A DNA stretch of 32,763 nucleotides from Clostridiales bacterium (GTDB lineage Bacteria > Bacillota > Clostridia > Christensenellales > UBA1750): positions 1-32,763 of the forward strand of contig SVHB01000029.1 of NCBI GenBank assembly GCA_015056005.1, read 5' to 3'. The notes beneath the pieces are model-generated. The model saw only the letters and a list, made by a program, of their open reading frames with translations. It searched no databases and was not told the origin of the DNA. A program made the translations under genes and the position numbers. Position 1 is the first letter of the stretch. Every line of letters starts with the position of its first letter. Shown here piece by piece: positions 1 to 8,698 of the stretch.

Positions 1-313
1 TTAACTCTGCTTCTTGTGCAGTTGGTATTTGATCGGAATATTCAGCTAAAAAGTATACTATATGCTTCAACTTTGCTTCACCATTACGCATAAAGCTGTG
101 CGTATCCTCAGTTCTAAAACCGTCGATCAACCGGACAGTCAAGCCTGTTTCCTCTGAGATTTCGCGTAAAGCGGTTTCTATTTCACTTTCTGTTCCTTCT
201 ATATGACCTTTAGGGAATCCGTATATTCCTTCTTTGGAACGGATAATTACATATTTTATTGTACTGTTCTCGCATGTGTAAACAATGGCACCACAGGATT
301 TTTCGGTTATCAT
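1..313 (-). CDS. Nudix hydrolase, C-terminal end beyond window
   Basis: This reading frame is absent from the ORF track because it runs off the left edge. The translation begins MITEKSCGAIVY and contains a complete Nudix box (GX5EX7REUXEEXGU), readable as G-HIEGT-E-SEIETAL-REISEETGL at about residues 36-58. That motif binds the divalent metal used to cleave nucleoside diphosphates linked to another group. The early Nudix box and short N-terminus resemble small diadenosine-tetraphosphatase-type Nudix proteins, but the substrate cannot be deduced. The ATG overlaps the TGA of the upstream four-helix-bundle gene (ATGA), so the two are probably translationally coupled. Codon use is more AT-rich than in the core genes to the right. 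About 104 codons are visible. Confidence 0.88.
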   Translation of the reverse strand, partial: MITEKSCGAIVYTCENSTIKYVIIRSKEGIYGFPKGHIEGTESEIETALREISEETGLTVRLIDGFRTEDTHSFMRNGEAKLKHIVYFLAEYSDQIPTAQEAEL

Positions 314-657
314 TTTGTGTTCTCCTTTGCGGTATTGATGGAGGCAATTAAGATGCGGCGAATCGTACCGCACTGATTGTAAAGGTCAACGGCAGTTTCT
401 CTATTCAGAATATCGGATTTCAAAAACAATTCAAGCCAATATTCCGTTTCGTAGCATTCCTTCAAAGCAATTTGTAATTTTGCAATAAAGTCGGGTTTTC
501 CGTGAGCATAATTTGCTTCGTGAATGTTGGCACCAATCGAGGTCGCAGAACGCTCCAATTGATTGACAAGAGAATAATGTCCTTTAATCGTTTCGCAAAG
601 TTTGATGATTTTCACTGCAAAGTCTGTTGAAAGTTCCCGAAGTTTTGATTCCGCCAT
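310..657 (-). CDS. Four-helix bundle protein (S23-like family)
   Basis: This 115-residue protein matches the four-helix-bundle / S23-like family. The family hallmarks are visible in order: FAVKIIKLC near residue 13, SATSIGANIHEA around 37-48, DFIAKLQIALKE around 56-67 and ETEYWLELF around 70-78. These proteins are small and helical. Some are encoded within 23S rRNA intervening sequences, many others are free-standing, and the structurally similar Avd protein assists diversity-generating retroelements. No reverse transcriptase or variable repeat is visible here, so a free-standing member is the conservative reading and its biochemical role is unknown. Its stop overlaps the start of the Nudix gene (ATGA), which makes a two-gene operon. 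An extended -10 promoter lies just upstream. Confidence 0.85.
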   Translation of the reverse strand: MAESKLRELSTDFAVKIIKLCETIKGHYSLVNQLERSATSIGANIHEANYAHGKPDFIAKLQIALKECYETEYWLELFLKSDILNRETAVDLYNQCGTIRRILIASINTAKENTK

Positions 658-681
658 GTTAACACCACAACTCTTGCTTGA

Positions 682-710
682 ATTATATCATCACCCTTAG
701 AAAAGTTAAA
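682..710 (-). promoter_or_regulatory. Extended -10 promoter of the four-helix-bundle/Nudix pair
   Basis: On the minus strand TGATATAAT (TATAAT at 682-687 preceded by TGA) lies about 25 nt upstream of the ATG at 657. The -35 region, TTTAAC 17 nt further up, is poor, so the promoter would depend on the extended -10. It abuts the first heptamer of the palindrome array at 711. Confidence 0.5.
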
Positions 711-880
711 GTGAAATATCCTTCGGATGTGAAATAATGACCTGCGGTCATTGTGAAATATTCGGTGTTCCACCGAATGTGAAATGAAATAAATCCACTC
801 ACGCCCGCAGGCATTTCACACGCCGCAGGCGTATTTCACGCGCGAAGAGCATTTCACAAATCCCGCAAGGGATTTATTTC
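711..880. repeat. Array of mini-palindromes separated by GTGAAAT / ATTTCAC
   Basis: Four GTGAAAT heptamers (711-717, 729-735, 753-759, 779-785) are followed by three in inverse orientation, ATTTCAC (813-819, 833-839, 851-857). Between them lie short palindromes such as ATCCTTCGGAT, AATGACCTGCGGTCATT, ATTCGGTGTTCCACCGAAT and ACGCCGCAGGCGT. GAAATAAATCC (786-796) is exactly complementary to GGATTTATTTC (870-880), so the right half is enclosed in a larger stem. Several loops are of the C-TTCG-G or C-TGCG-G kind. There is no coding potential. It fills most of the gap between the four-helix-bundle gene and the tRNA terminator. Confidence 0.85.
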
Positions 881-883
881 GTT

Positions 884-928
884 GAAAAGAAACACCTTTT
901 GTCAAGTAGACAAAAGGTGTTTCTTTTC
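884..928 (-). terminator. Strong bidirectional terminator after tRNA-Ala
   Basis: A perfect 20-bp inverted repeat (884-903 with 909-928) surrounds a 5-nt loop. The core pairs ACACCTTTTGTC with GACAAAAGGTGT, and the outer part is A-rich in one arm and T-rich in the other, so it can work in both directions. It begins directly after the CCA end of the minus-strand tRNA. Confidence 0.85.
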
Positions 929-1004
929 TGGTGGAGCATACCGGATTCGAACCGGTGGCCTCGACAATGCGAATGTCGCGCGCTACCAACTGCGCTAATG
1001 CCCC
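929..1004 (-). tRNA. tRNA-Ala (anticodon CGC)
   Basis: The minus strand folds as a full cloverleaf. The acceptor is GGGGCAT/ATGCTCC and contains the G3-U70 wobble pair that identifies alanine tRNAs. The D arm contains GCGC-AGTTGGTA-GCGC. The anticodon stem CGACA/TGTCG encloses TTCGCAT, giving anticodon CGC, which reads GCG. The T arm is ACCGG-TTCGAAT-CCGGT. The discriminator A73 and the CCA tail are encoded. A good promoter lies directly upstream and a strong terminator directly downstream, so it is an independent single-tRNA unit. Confidence 0.96.
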
Positions 1005-1021
1005 GAATTTGGTACCTGAAT

Positions 1022-1050
1022 ATTATATCACGCACCCGCCCGTTTGACAA
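1022..1050 (-). promoter_or_regulatory. Promoter of tRNA-Ala
   Basis: On the minus strand TTGTCA (1045-1050) and TATAAT (1022-1027) are separated by exactly 17 nt, with TG directly upstream of the -10. Transcription would start about 10 nt before the mature tRNA 5' end at 1004. The promoter sits in the 53-nt gap after hemW. Confidence 0.8.
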
Positions 1051-1057
1051 GCAAAAT

Positions 1058-2152
1058 TTAATCGGGCAGTAAATTTATGATCAGCTGGTTCAGCACGTCA
1101 AAGCCGGTCTGGGTGGCGATCACGCTTTTGTCGGTAATTTTTACAAGCCCCGCCTTTTCCGATGCCTTGAGCATTGAAAGCTTTTCTGAAGGGATCAGGG
1201 AGAGCGGCGCGCCCTTGCTTGTGCGAAGCATGAGCATCAGCTCTTCTTCTGCGGCTTCTTCTGCGCCTATAATATCCCTTGAAGCTTCGAAATTGCCGCG
1301 CATATATTCGCTTATGCATTCCGTATTGCCAATACGGGCGTTCCCTTCAAGTGAATGGGCGGCAACGCCGAGACCTACATAATCTCCGCGCTCCCAATAG
1401 TTCATGTTATGCCTGCACTCATAGCCGGGCAGAGCGAAATTGCTGACCTCATAGCGCAGAAAGCCAAAGCTTTCCAAAAGATCGTCCGCAGCGTGCATTG
1501 AATCGATATATTCCTCATCCGTGGGCTCCAAATATTGTCCGGATTCATATTTTTTGTAAAGCGCTGTTCCTTCCTCGATCTGCAGCTGATAGCAGGAGAT
1601 GTGTTTGACCTCCAGCGAAACAGCTGTTTTTATGCTGTTTATAAGCGTTTCTTTGGTCTGGAAGGGCAGCGCGCACATAAGATCGACCGATATGTTTTCA
1701 AAGCCCGCTTCTTTTGCAAGCTTTATAGCCTCTATCGCCTTTTTGGAATCGTGTACCCGGCCTATTGCGCCAAGCTCTTTGTCATTAAAGCTCTGAACGC
1801 CGATGGACAGCCTGTTTACGCCCATACCCTTCCAAAAATCGAGCAGCTCTTTGCTTATGCTGTCCGGGTTTGCCTCACAGGTGAACTCTTTTAAGGCGGA
1901 GAGGTCGTATTCTTCTCTTAAAACCGAAACGATCTTTTCAAAATGCTCCTTTTTGAGCAGCGAAGGCGTTCCGCCGCCGAAAAAAAGGGTATCAAAAACC
2001 AAAGCACGGTTTTTTTCTGCCCGTGCTTTGGCTTCTTTTATAAGCATATCGGTATATTCGGTTTGTAAAACTTCCCCGTTTGCAAAGGATATAAAGGCGC
2101 AGTATTCGCATTTGCGCCTGCAAAAGGGGATGTGGACATAAATTCCTGCCAT
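1058..2152 (-). CDS. hemW: HemW-type radical SAM heme chaperone
   Basis: A 364-residue radical SAM protein. The N-terminal CxxxCxxC (C11, C15, C18) holds the 4Fe-4S cluster. It is followed by A-F rather than a fourth cysteine, which separates HemW from true HemN coproporphyrinogen dehydrogenase (CxxxCxxCxC). The glycine-rich SAM motif FFGGGTPS, SIGVQSF and the HNxxYW motif (HNMNYWERGDY) are all present, as is the small C-terminal domain. HemW is a cytosolic heme-binding protein thought to insert heme into respiratory enzymes. The ATG is one base after the lepA stop (TAAaATG), so it is the second gene of a lepA-hemW operon, a common arrangement in Bacillota. Length fits the family. Confidence 0.94.
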   Translation of the reverse strand: MAGIYVHIPFCRRKCEYCAFISFANGEVLQTEYTDMLIKEAKARAEKNRALVFDTLFFGGGTPSLLKKEHFEKIVSVLREEYDLSALKEFTCEANPDSISKELLDFWKGMGVNRLSIGVQSFNDKELGAIGRVHDSKKAIEAIKLAKEAGFENISVDLMCALPFQTKETLINSIKTAVSLEVKHISCYQLQIEEGTALYKKYESGQYLEPTDEEYIDSMHAADDLLESFGFLRYEVSNFALPGYECRHNMNYWERGDYVGLGVAAHSLEGNARIGNTECISEYMRGNFEASRDIIGAEEAAEEELMLMLRTSKGAPLSLIPSEKLSMLKASEKAGLVKITDKSVIATQTGFDVLNQLIINLLPD

Positions 2153-2153
2153 T

Positions 2154-3956
2154 TTAGTCGTCAGCTTTGAGGACGGCGATGAACGCCTCGGAGGGCACCT
2201 GAACGGTACCGACCTGCCTCATCCTGCGCTTGCCTTCCTTCTGCTTTTCAAGCAGCTTCTTTTTTCTTGTGATATCGCCGCCGTAGCACTTGGCAAGAAC
2301 GTCCTTGCGCATCGCCTTTACGGTTTCTCTGGCGATTATCTTGCCGCCGATGCAGGCCTGGATCGGGATCTCGAACATCTGGCGCGGGATAACTTCCTTG
2401 AGCTTTTCTGCAATGCCGCGGCCTCTGGAATACGCCTTGTCCTTGTGGATGATGATGGAAAGCGCGTCGCAGCCCTCACCGTTTAAGAGTATATCGAGCT
2501 TTACAAGATCGGAGGGCTTATAGCCCTTGAGCTCATAGTCGAAGGACGCATAGCCCTTGGTGCGGCTCTTCATCTGGTCGAAGAAATCGTAGATGATCTC
2601 GCCCAGAGGCATGTCGTATTTTATCATAACGCGGTTTGCCTCGATATAGTTCATATCGATAAATGTACCGCGCTTTTCCTGGCAAAGATCCATTATCGCG
2701 CCCACATAATCCGCAGGGGACATGATGTGAGTTTCAACATAGGGCTCTTCCATGGATGCGATCGCTGAAGGATCGGGCATGTTGGTGGGATTGTCGATCC
2801 AAAGCACCTCGCCGTCGGATTTTGTGACCTTGTAAATTACGCTGGGCGCGGTGGTGACAAGGTCAAGGTCAAATTCGCGCTCCAGACGCTCCTGAATAAC
2901 TTCCATGTGCAAAAGACCTAAGAAGCCGCAGCGGAAGCCAAGACCCAGCGCCACGGAGTTTTCGTTCTCTGAGGTGATCGCAGCGTCGTTGAGCTTTAAT
3001 TTTTCCAGCGCTTCTTTAAGGTCGTCGTAATGCGCGCCGTCTGCGGGGTAAATGCCGCAGAATACCATGGGCTGCACTTCCTTATAGCCGGGAAGGGGAG
3101 AAGTGCAGGGACGCTTTGCGTCGGTGATGGTATCGCCGACCTGAGTTTCCCTAAGCTCCTTTATGCTGGCTGCGATATAGCCTACATCGCCTGCGCTCAA
3201 AGATTCAACCGGTCTGAAAGAGGGGGCAAAAACGCCGACCTCGGTGACCTCGAACCTTGCGCCCGTTGCCATCATGAGTATTTCGGTGCCCTTTTTGACC
3301 GAACCGTTCACCACGCGGACAAAGGAGATCGCGCCCTTGTAGTTATCATAGTAGCAGTCAAATATCAGCGCCTGCAAAGGCTCCTCGTCGCTGCCCTTGG
3401 GCGGGGGAACGATCTTTACCACCTGCTCGAGCACATCTTCGATGCCGATGCCCTGCTTTGCGGAAATAAGGGGCGCTTCCTCCGCTTCGATGCCGATAAT
3501 ATCCTCGATCTCTTTTTTGACCCTGTCGGGCTCCGCGCTGGGCAGGTCAATCTTGTTGATAACGGGGATGATCTCAAGATCATGGTCGCTTGCAAGGTAT
3601 ACGTTTGCAAGGGTCTGCGCCTCGATGCCCTGAGAAGCGTCCACGACCAGCACCGCACCTTCGCATGCGGCAAGGGAGCGGGAAACCTCATAGGTAAAGT
3701 CGACATGACCGGGGGTGTCTATAAGGTTCAGGGTATAGGTTTCTCCGTCGTTTGCCTTGTAGCGCATGATGACGGGATGCGCCTTTATGGTTATGCCCCT
3801 TTCGCGCTCAAGATCCATGGAGTCAAGTATCTGCTCCTGCATGTCTCTGAGCTCAAAAACGCCGGTCTTTTCCAGCATGCGGTCTGCAAGCGTGGATTTG
3901 CCGTGGTCGATATGGGCGATTATGCAAAAATTTCTTATCCTGGAAAGGTCCTTCAA
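2154..3956 (-). CDS. lepA: Elongation factor 4 (LepA)
   Basis: A 600-residue translational GTPase of standard LepA length. The G motifs are complete: AHIDHGKST at residues 14-22, RGIT in switch [14 protein letters not shown] and SAK. The EF-G-like domains II, III and V follow, and the LepA-specific C-terminal domain ends with [21 protein letters not shown]. LepA acts on ribosomes under stress, by remodelling or back-translocation, and has been linked to initiation. The start is TTG at 3954-3956, supported by AAGGTGG seven bases upstream; the next in-frame ATG would remove the G1 motif. Its promoter region faces that of smc in the 150-bp gap. A weak TTGACC lies there, but no convincingly spaced -10. 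Confidence 0.97.
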   Translation of the reverse strand: MKDLSRIRNFCIIAHIDHGKSTLADRMLEKTGVFELRDMQEQILDSMDLERERGITIKAHPVIMRYKANDGETYTLNLIDTPGHVDFTYEVSRSLAACEGAVLVVDASQGIEAQTLANVYLASDHDLEIIPVINKIDLPSAEPDRVKKEIEDIIGIEAEEAPLISAKQGIGIEDVLEQVVKIVPPPKGSDEEPLQALIFDCYYDNYKGAISFVRVVNGSVKKGTEILMMATGARFEVTEVGVFAPSFRPVESLSAGDVGYIAASIKELRETQVGDTITDAKRPCTSPLPGYKEVQPMVFCGIYPADGAHYDDLKEALEKLKLNDAAITSENENSVALGLGFRCGFLGLLHMEVIQERLEREFDLDLVTTAPSVIYKVTKSDGEVLWIDNPTNMPDPSAIASMEEPYVETHIMSPADYVGAIMDLCQEKRGTFIDMNYIEANRVMIKYDMPLGEIIYDFFDQMKSRTKGYASFDYELKGYKPSDLVKLDILLNGEGCDALSIIIHKDKAYSRGRGIAEKLKEVIPRQMFEIPIQACIGGKIIARETVKAMRKDVLAKCYGGDITRKKKLLEKQKEGKRRMRQVGTVQVPSEAFIAVLKADD

Positions 3957-4025
3957 GGCCGTACCACCTTTTGATATTTATTCTATTTTATCTTAACCCA
4001 AATCGGTCAAAAATGCAATATTTTC

Positions 4026-4054
4026 TTTTCAAACGGCGTTTTTTGTGATATGAT
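4026..4054 (+). promoter_or_regulatory. Promoter of smc
   Basis: TTTTCA (4026-4031) and TATGAT (4049-4054) are separated by 17 nt, with TGA directly before the -10 (extended -10). It lies about 53 nt before the chosen smc ATG, in the divergent gap between lepA and smc. Confidence 0.6.
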
Positions 4055-4106
4055 ATAAATTGCGCGTTTGCGTGGATTTATGGATTTTTTTGAAAGGAGG
4101 GGCAAT

Positions 4107-7100
4107 ATGTTCTTAAAAAACATCACTTTGCACGGCTTCAAATCCTTTGCCGATAAGATCGAGCTGGATTTCATGAGCGGCATAACCGGCATAGTCGGCC
4201 CCAACGGTTCGGGAAAATCCAATGTATCCGACGCGGTCAAATGGGTGCTGGGCGAGCAGAGCGCAAGGCAGCTCAGAGGCAACACCATGAGCGACGTTAT
4301 CTTCAACGGCAGCGAAAAGCGCAAGATGCGCCAGTACTGCGAGGTATCGCTCACCTTTGACAATTCTGACCATGCCCTTCCCTCCGATTACGAGGAGATC
4401 ATGGTCACCCGCCGCGTTTACCGCAGCGGCAACGGCGAATATTTTATAAACAAGACCGAATGCAGGCGCAAGGATATCGTGGACCTTTTCCATGATACGG
4501 GCATAGGCAAGGACGGCTATTCTCTTATAGGTCAGGGCAGGATAGACGAGATCCTTTCCCTCAAGGGCGAGGACAGAAGGCAGATATTTGAAGAAGCCGC
4601 CGGCATAGTGAAGTTCAAGACCAGAAAGAACGAGGCGGAAAGATCCCTCGAGGCGGCAAATCAGAACCTTACCCGAATTGACGATATCATAGGCGAGCTT
4701 GAAAGATCGCTCAAACCCTTGGAGAGCCAGAGCGAAAACGCGAGGAAATACTTAAAGCTTCGAGACGAGCTCAAAGGGCTTGAGCTTGCCGCTTTTGCCG
4801 TATCGTTTGATAAGTATAACTCAAGGATAAACGAGCTTACGCTTCAATCGCAGGAGCTTTCAAAAAAAATCGAGGAAAACGAAAAGCAGATCCTTGAAGG
4901 TCAGCAAAATGCGGATGAGCTTGAGAGCGTTCTGGATGAAGCGGACGCAGTCCTTTCTTCGGTCAGAGACGAGGTGCTCTCCCTTACCCGCAGCGCAGAA
5001 GCGCTTCAGGGCGAAAGGAACCTCAGCCTGCAGAAAGCAGAGCAGGTAAAGGAGCATAAAGCGCAGCTTGAAAAAAATATCGAGCTTTCAAAGCAGAAGC
5101 TTTTGGAGCTTTCCTCCGATATGTCTCCTGAGAAGATATCTGCTCAGGAAAAGATCATAAAAGAGCTTGAAGCTAAGGAGGAATCGGCTCAGGCCTCTCT
5201 TTTGAGCATGCAGGAAAGCCTCAGGGAAATGGAAGACGAGCTTGAGAGCAAAAAGGCTCAGGTCATTTCGTCCTTAAACCGCCTTTCCGACACCAAAGCG
5301 GCTTTTTCAAGGCTCAACGCCATGAAGGAAAACATCCTTTCAAGGCTCGATGATATCGATTCCAGAAAAAGCGTCAACGAAGACCGCCTTGATGATGCAA
5401 GGATCGCGGTCGAAAACGCCAAAAAGGCAAACGAGCGTGCATATCTGGAGCTTGAAAACCTCAAAAAGCTTGAAAAACAGGCGCAGGATAAGCAAAACGA
5501 GCTGCGCGAGAAGCTCTCGGGCGCTTTCTCCAGGCAGGAAAAGGCTCAGGGGGCTTTAAGGGAAGTTGAAGCCAGATTAAAGCTTCTGACTCAGCTCAAG
5601 GACGATTTTGAGGGCTATACCCAGTCGGTCAAAGAGGTCATGCGCTTTTCCAGGGGAAGGCAGACGGGCATCCACGGCGTTATCGCCTCGCTCATATCCG
5701 TCCCCAAGCAGTATGAGCGCGCAATTGAGATGGCGCTGGGCGCCCAGTCTCAGCACATCGTCTGCGACGATGAGCAAAGCGCGAAGAATATGATAGAGTA
5801 CCTGAGAAAAAACAGGTACGGCAGAGCCACCTTCCTGCCCATTTCCACTGTTTCGGGAAGAGGGCTTAATGCAAACGAAGAAGCGCTGCTTTCAATGGAT
5901 GGCTGTATCGGCGTTGCAAGCGACCTTATCTCCTATGACAAAAAATATGCTCAGATAGTAAAGAGCCTGCTTGGTAGGACCGTTATCGCCAAAGACCTTG
6001 ACTCGGGCATCGAGATCATGCGCAGGGCAAGGCATTCGTTCAGGCTCGTCACCCTTGACGGCGATATCATGAACCCCGGCGGCGCTATGACGGGCGGCAG
6101 CGTGAACAGCCGCGTGACCTCCCTGATATCCAGAGAGCGCGAGATAGCAGAGCATACCCAAAGCGTAAAAAAGCTTCGCGAGGAAGCTGATAAGGCGTCC
6201 TCGTTTATCGAAAGCTCCCAGAAACTGAGGGACGAGGCAAGGGAAGAGCTTGCCGCTGTATCCTACAGAGTCCATCAGCAGGACATAGCCTGCACAAGGG
6301 AGCAGCTTGCCCTTGAAAGAGCAAACGACGAATATAAGGCAAGGCAGGGCGATCTTGAACGCTCTCATCAGGAAAAGGAACAGCTTTCACAGGCGCTGCT
6401 TGATATCGAAAACAGGCTTTCCGCGATGGAAAAGGATCGCCTTGACCAGAGCGGAAAGAGCGATGATGATCAGAAGTTTGTCGATAAGCTTTCCATGGAT
6501 GTTTCAAACCAAAGGGAGCTCACCGAAAACAAGAGGGAAGAGCTCACCGCCATCAGAGAAAAATGCATCGGCGCGCGCAGCGAGCTTTCCCTGCTTTTGA
6601 GGGACGAGCAGCAGGTCGAAAAAGAGCGCGAAAGGCTTTTGGACGGCATTTCTCTTGACGAAAAAGAGCTCGAAAACATAGAATATGAGCTGCCCGAGCT
6701 GGAAAACAAAGCTTTGGAGCTTGAACGCGAGCTTATTCAAAAGCGCGCCTTGCTGGATAGCAAGACCGCAGATCTCAGGCAGAAGGAGCTTGAGCGCACA
6801 AAGCTCAGCCAGAATCTGCGCTCGGTCAACGACGACCTTCTGGTGCTCAGGAATCTTTCCTCCGAGCTTTCCGATAAAAACCATCGCTGCGAGCTGCAGC
6901 TCAGCCGAGCTCAAAGCGAGCTTAAGACCCTTTCCGACCGCATATTTGAGGATTACGAGATCACCTATGCGATGGCGGCGGAATATGTGACCGAAGATTT
7001 TGAGCCGCAGAAGGCGCAAAGGCGCATCGGCGAGATCAGAAGCGAGATCAGAAAGATCGGCAGCGTAAACGTAAACGCGGTCGAGGAATACCAGAGCGCG

Positions 7101-7649
7101 CTTACAAGGTATCAGGATATGAGCGCACAGCGCGAGGATATCACCAAGGCGATGGACGACCTCAATTCCATCATAAGCAGGCTCAAGTCCAAAATGGAAA
7201 AGCAGTTTACCGAGCAGTTTACTCTTATGCAGGAAAACTTTAAGATCACCTTTGCCCGTCTTTTCGGCGGCGGCGAGGCGCAGCTCAAGCTTTCTGATGC
7301 ATCCGATCCGCTCAACTGCGGTATCGAGATCATAGCGCAGCCTCCGGGCAAGAAGCTCACCCTTCTTTCCCTGCTCTCGGGCGGCGAAAGGGCGCTCACC
7401 GCGATCGCCATCCTTTTTGCGATCCTTATGCTCAAGCCCACTCCGTTCTGCATTCTGGACGAGATCGACGCGGCGCTGGACGAAGCAAACGTTGTCGGCT
7501 TTGCGACCTTCCTTAAAGAGTTTTCAAAGAGCACTCAGTTCATCGTTGTATCGCACCGAAAAGGCACCATGGAATCCTGCGATGCGCTCTACGGCGTTGC
7601 CATGGAAGAAAAAGGCGTCTCCAAGATCGTTTCGGTAAAGCTGACTTAA
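4107..7649 (+). CDS. smc: Chromosome segregation ATPase SMC
   Basis: The ATG at 4107 is chosen, giving 1180 residues, because AAAGGAGG lies six bases upstream and SMC proteins begin with a motif like MFLKNITLHGFKSFAD. The ORF track starts 13 codons earlier at a TTG without support. Walker A is GPNGSGKS (residues 31-38), and a Q-loop/R-loop region follows near 145. Long heptad-rich coiled coils flank a hinge at roughly 500-660, recognisable from GIHGVIASLISV and GGAMTGGS. The C-terminal half-head carries the signature LLSGGERALTA and Walker B CILDEIDAALDEAN. SMC with ScpAB organises and segregates the chromosome. An intrinsic terminator follows the stop after a short gap. Confidence 0.97.
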   Translation: MFLKNITLHGFKSFADKIELDFMSGITGIVGPNGSGKSNVSDAVKWVLGEQSARQLRGNTMSDVIFNGSEKRKMRQYCEVSLTFDNSDHALPSDYEEIMVTRRVYRSGNGEYFINKTECRRKDIVDLFHDTGIGKDGYSLIGQGRIDEILSLKGEDRRQIFEEAAGIVKFKTRKNEAERSLEAANQNLTRIDDIIGELERSLKPLESQSENARKYLKLRDELKGLELAAFAVSFDKYNSRINELTLQSQELSKKIEENEKQILEGQQNADELESVLDEADAVLSSVRDEVLSLTRSAEALQGERNLSLQKAEQVKEHKAQLEKNIELSKQKLLELSSDMSPEKISAQEKIIKELEAKEESAQASLLSMQESLREMEDELESKKAQVISSLNRLSDTKAAFSRLNAMKENILSRLDDIDSRKSVNEDRLDDARIAVENAKKANERAYLELENLKKLEKQAQDKQNELREKLSGAFSRQEKAQGALREVEARLKLLTQLKDDFEGYTQSVKEVMRFSRGRQTGIHGVIASLISVPKQYERAIEMALGAQSQHIVCDDEQSAKNMIEYLRKNRYGRATFLPISTVSGRGLNANEEALLSMDGCIGVASDLISYDKKYAQIVKSLLGRTVIAKDLDSGIEIMRRARHSFRLVTLDGDIMNPGGAMTGGSVNSRVTSLISREREIAEHTQSVKKLREEADKASSFIESSQKLRDEAREELAAVSYRVHQQDIACTREQLALERANDEYKARQGDLERSHQEKEQLSQALLDIENRLSAMEKDRLDQSGKSDDDQKFVDKLSMDVSNQRELTENKREELTAIREKCIGARSELSLLLRDEQQVEKERERLLDGISLDEKELENIEYELPELENKALELERELIQKRALLDSKTADLRQKELERTKLSQNLRSVNDDLLVLRNLSSELSDKNHRCELQLSRAQSELKTLSDRIFEDYEITYAMAAEYVTEDFEPQKAQRRIGEIRSEIRKIGSVNVNAVEEYQSALTRYQDMSAQREDITKAMDDLNSIISRLKSKMEKQFTEQFTLMQENFKITFARLFGGGEAQLKLSDASDPLNCGIEIIAQPPGKKLTLLSLLSGGERALTAIAILFAILMLKPTPFCILDEIDAALDEANVVGFATFLKEFSKSTQFIVVSHRKGTMESCDALYGVAMEEKGVSKIVSVKLT

Positions 7650-7676
7650 TGCACATATTTTCATCGTATAAAGCAA

Positions 7677-7711
7677 AAAATACCCCTGTAATTTCTTTGC
7701 AGGGGTATTTT
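7677..7711 (+). terminator. Terminator after smc, overlapping the spoIID ribosome binding site
   Basis: A perfect 12-bp stem AAAATACCCCTG (7677-7688) pairs with CAGGGGTATTTT (7700-7711) across an 11-nt loop, with A-rich and T-rich flanks. It follows the smc stop by 27 nt. The next start codon is at 7714, so the 3' arm (AGGGG) also contains the only Shine-Dalgarno-like sequence of the downstream gene. Confidence 0.75.
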
Positions 7712-7713
7712 AT

Positions 7714-8688
7714 ATGCTTAAAAAACGTGTTTTATCTTTTGTCCTTTCCGTATCCATTTTATTATGCGGCTGCTCAAAGTCTCAGATCGATACGCCAAAG
7801 GCTTCGCCTTCGCCCACCCCGGGCGTTGTTCAAAAGCTCGGTCTTGAGCTGACAGGAGGCGAGCCTACGCTCAAGGTGTATTTGACCGATACGGAAAAAA
7901 TCGAGACAATGGGCATTGAACAGTATCTACTGGGCGTTCTTGCCGGTGAGATGAAGAACGACTGGCCTATGGAGGCGCTCAAGGCGCAGGCGATAATCGC
8001 GCGCACCTTTGCCGTTAAGTTTCTGATGGACAACGAGTCGTCCAAATACGAGGGCGCGGATATTTCCACGGATATCACCGAAGCGCAGGCGTATAACGCC
8101 GAGGGCATAAACTACCGCATCCGACAGGCGATCGACGAGACGCGCGGGCAGGTGATCACCCATAACGGCGATATCGTATACACCTGGTTTCATTCCCACA
8201 GCGGCGGCATGACCGCGACCGCTGTAGAAGGGCTTGATTACGAGGGCGGCGAGCAGCCATATATCCGGGCAGTGGAATCAAATGAGTCCCCCGATTCGCC
8301 CGAGGAAAACCGCACATGGGCGCAGGCGTTTTCCGCGCAGGATGTCATCGAGGCATGTAAGCAGGTTGGCGTGGATGTTTCTTCAATTTCCGATTTTTCC
8401 ATACATGAAACAGGTCCTTCCGGCAGAGCGACAGTGTTTATGATCGACGGAAAGGAAGTCCCCGCGCCCGCTTTCCGCGTTGCCATAGGCTCTGAAAAGC
8501 TCCGCTCGACCCTGATCGACGATGTTCAGGTCTCCGGTCAGGTCGTGATAATCGCAGGCCGCGGCTACGGTCACGGAGTCGGCATGAGCCAGTGGGGCGC
8601 GTATCAAATGGCCCTTTCGGGCAGCTCCGCCTCCGATATCATCCACCACTACTACCAGGACGTTTCCATCGACCCGCTTTGGGAGTAG
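7714..8688 (+). CDS. SpoIID/LytB-domain lipoprotein (peptidoglycan lytic transglycosylase-like)
   Basis: A 324-residue predicted lipoprotein. Residues 1-17 form a signal peptide and LCGC provides the lipobox (C20), followed by a Ser/Pro/Thr-rich linker. The SpoIID domain starts near residue 55. It shows LLGVLAGEM with E79 at the position of the catalytic glutamate, EALKAQAIIARTFAV, then HSHSGGMTA, and the hallmark GRGYGHGVGMSQWGAYQMA near the C-terminus. SpoIID cleaves denuded glycan strands, in sporulation during engulfment. Homologues outside sporulation act in general wall remodelling, so the gene symbol is left open. The start is fixed by the signal peptide. The apparent Shine-Dalgarno lies inside the smc terminator hairpin, and no strong separate promoter is visible. 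Confidence 0.88.
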   Translation: MLKKRVLSFVLSVSILLCGCSKSQIDTPKASPSPTPGVVQKLGLELTGGEPTLKVYLTDTEKIETMGIEQYLLGVLAGEMKNDWPMEALKAQAIIARTFAVKFLMDNESSKYEGADISTDITEAQAYNAEGINYRIRQAIDETRGQVITHNGDIVYTWFHSHSGGMTATAVEGLDYEGGEQPYIRAVESNESPDSPEENRTWAQAFSAQDVIEACKQVGVDVSSISDFSIHETGPSGRATVFMIDGKEVPAPAFRVAIGSEKLRSTLIDDVQVSGQVVIIAGRGYGHGVGMSQWGAYQMALSGSSASDIIHHYYQDVSIDPLWE

Positions 8689-8698
8689 GGAGGGAGGG

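Noticed and set aside
310-657. Avd accessory protein of a diversity-generating retroelement
   Set aside because: The fold family is related, but no reverse transcriptase, template repeat or variable repeat is visible within the window.
711-880. CRISPR array
   Set aside because: The repeated unit is only seven bases, the intervening units are themselves palindromic rather than foreign-looking, the orientation flips midway and there are no cas genes.
3030-3974. 314-residue ORF on the plus strand
   Set aside because: It lies wholly antisense to lepA, has no recognisable motif and no ribosome binding site; it is a shadow of the GC-biased codons of lepA.
4068-4106. Upstream TTG start of smc as given in the track
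   Set aside because: The TTG has no ribosome binding site, and the added 13 residues translate the Shine-Dalgarno of the real ATG at 4107.
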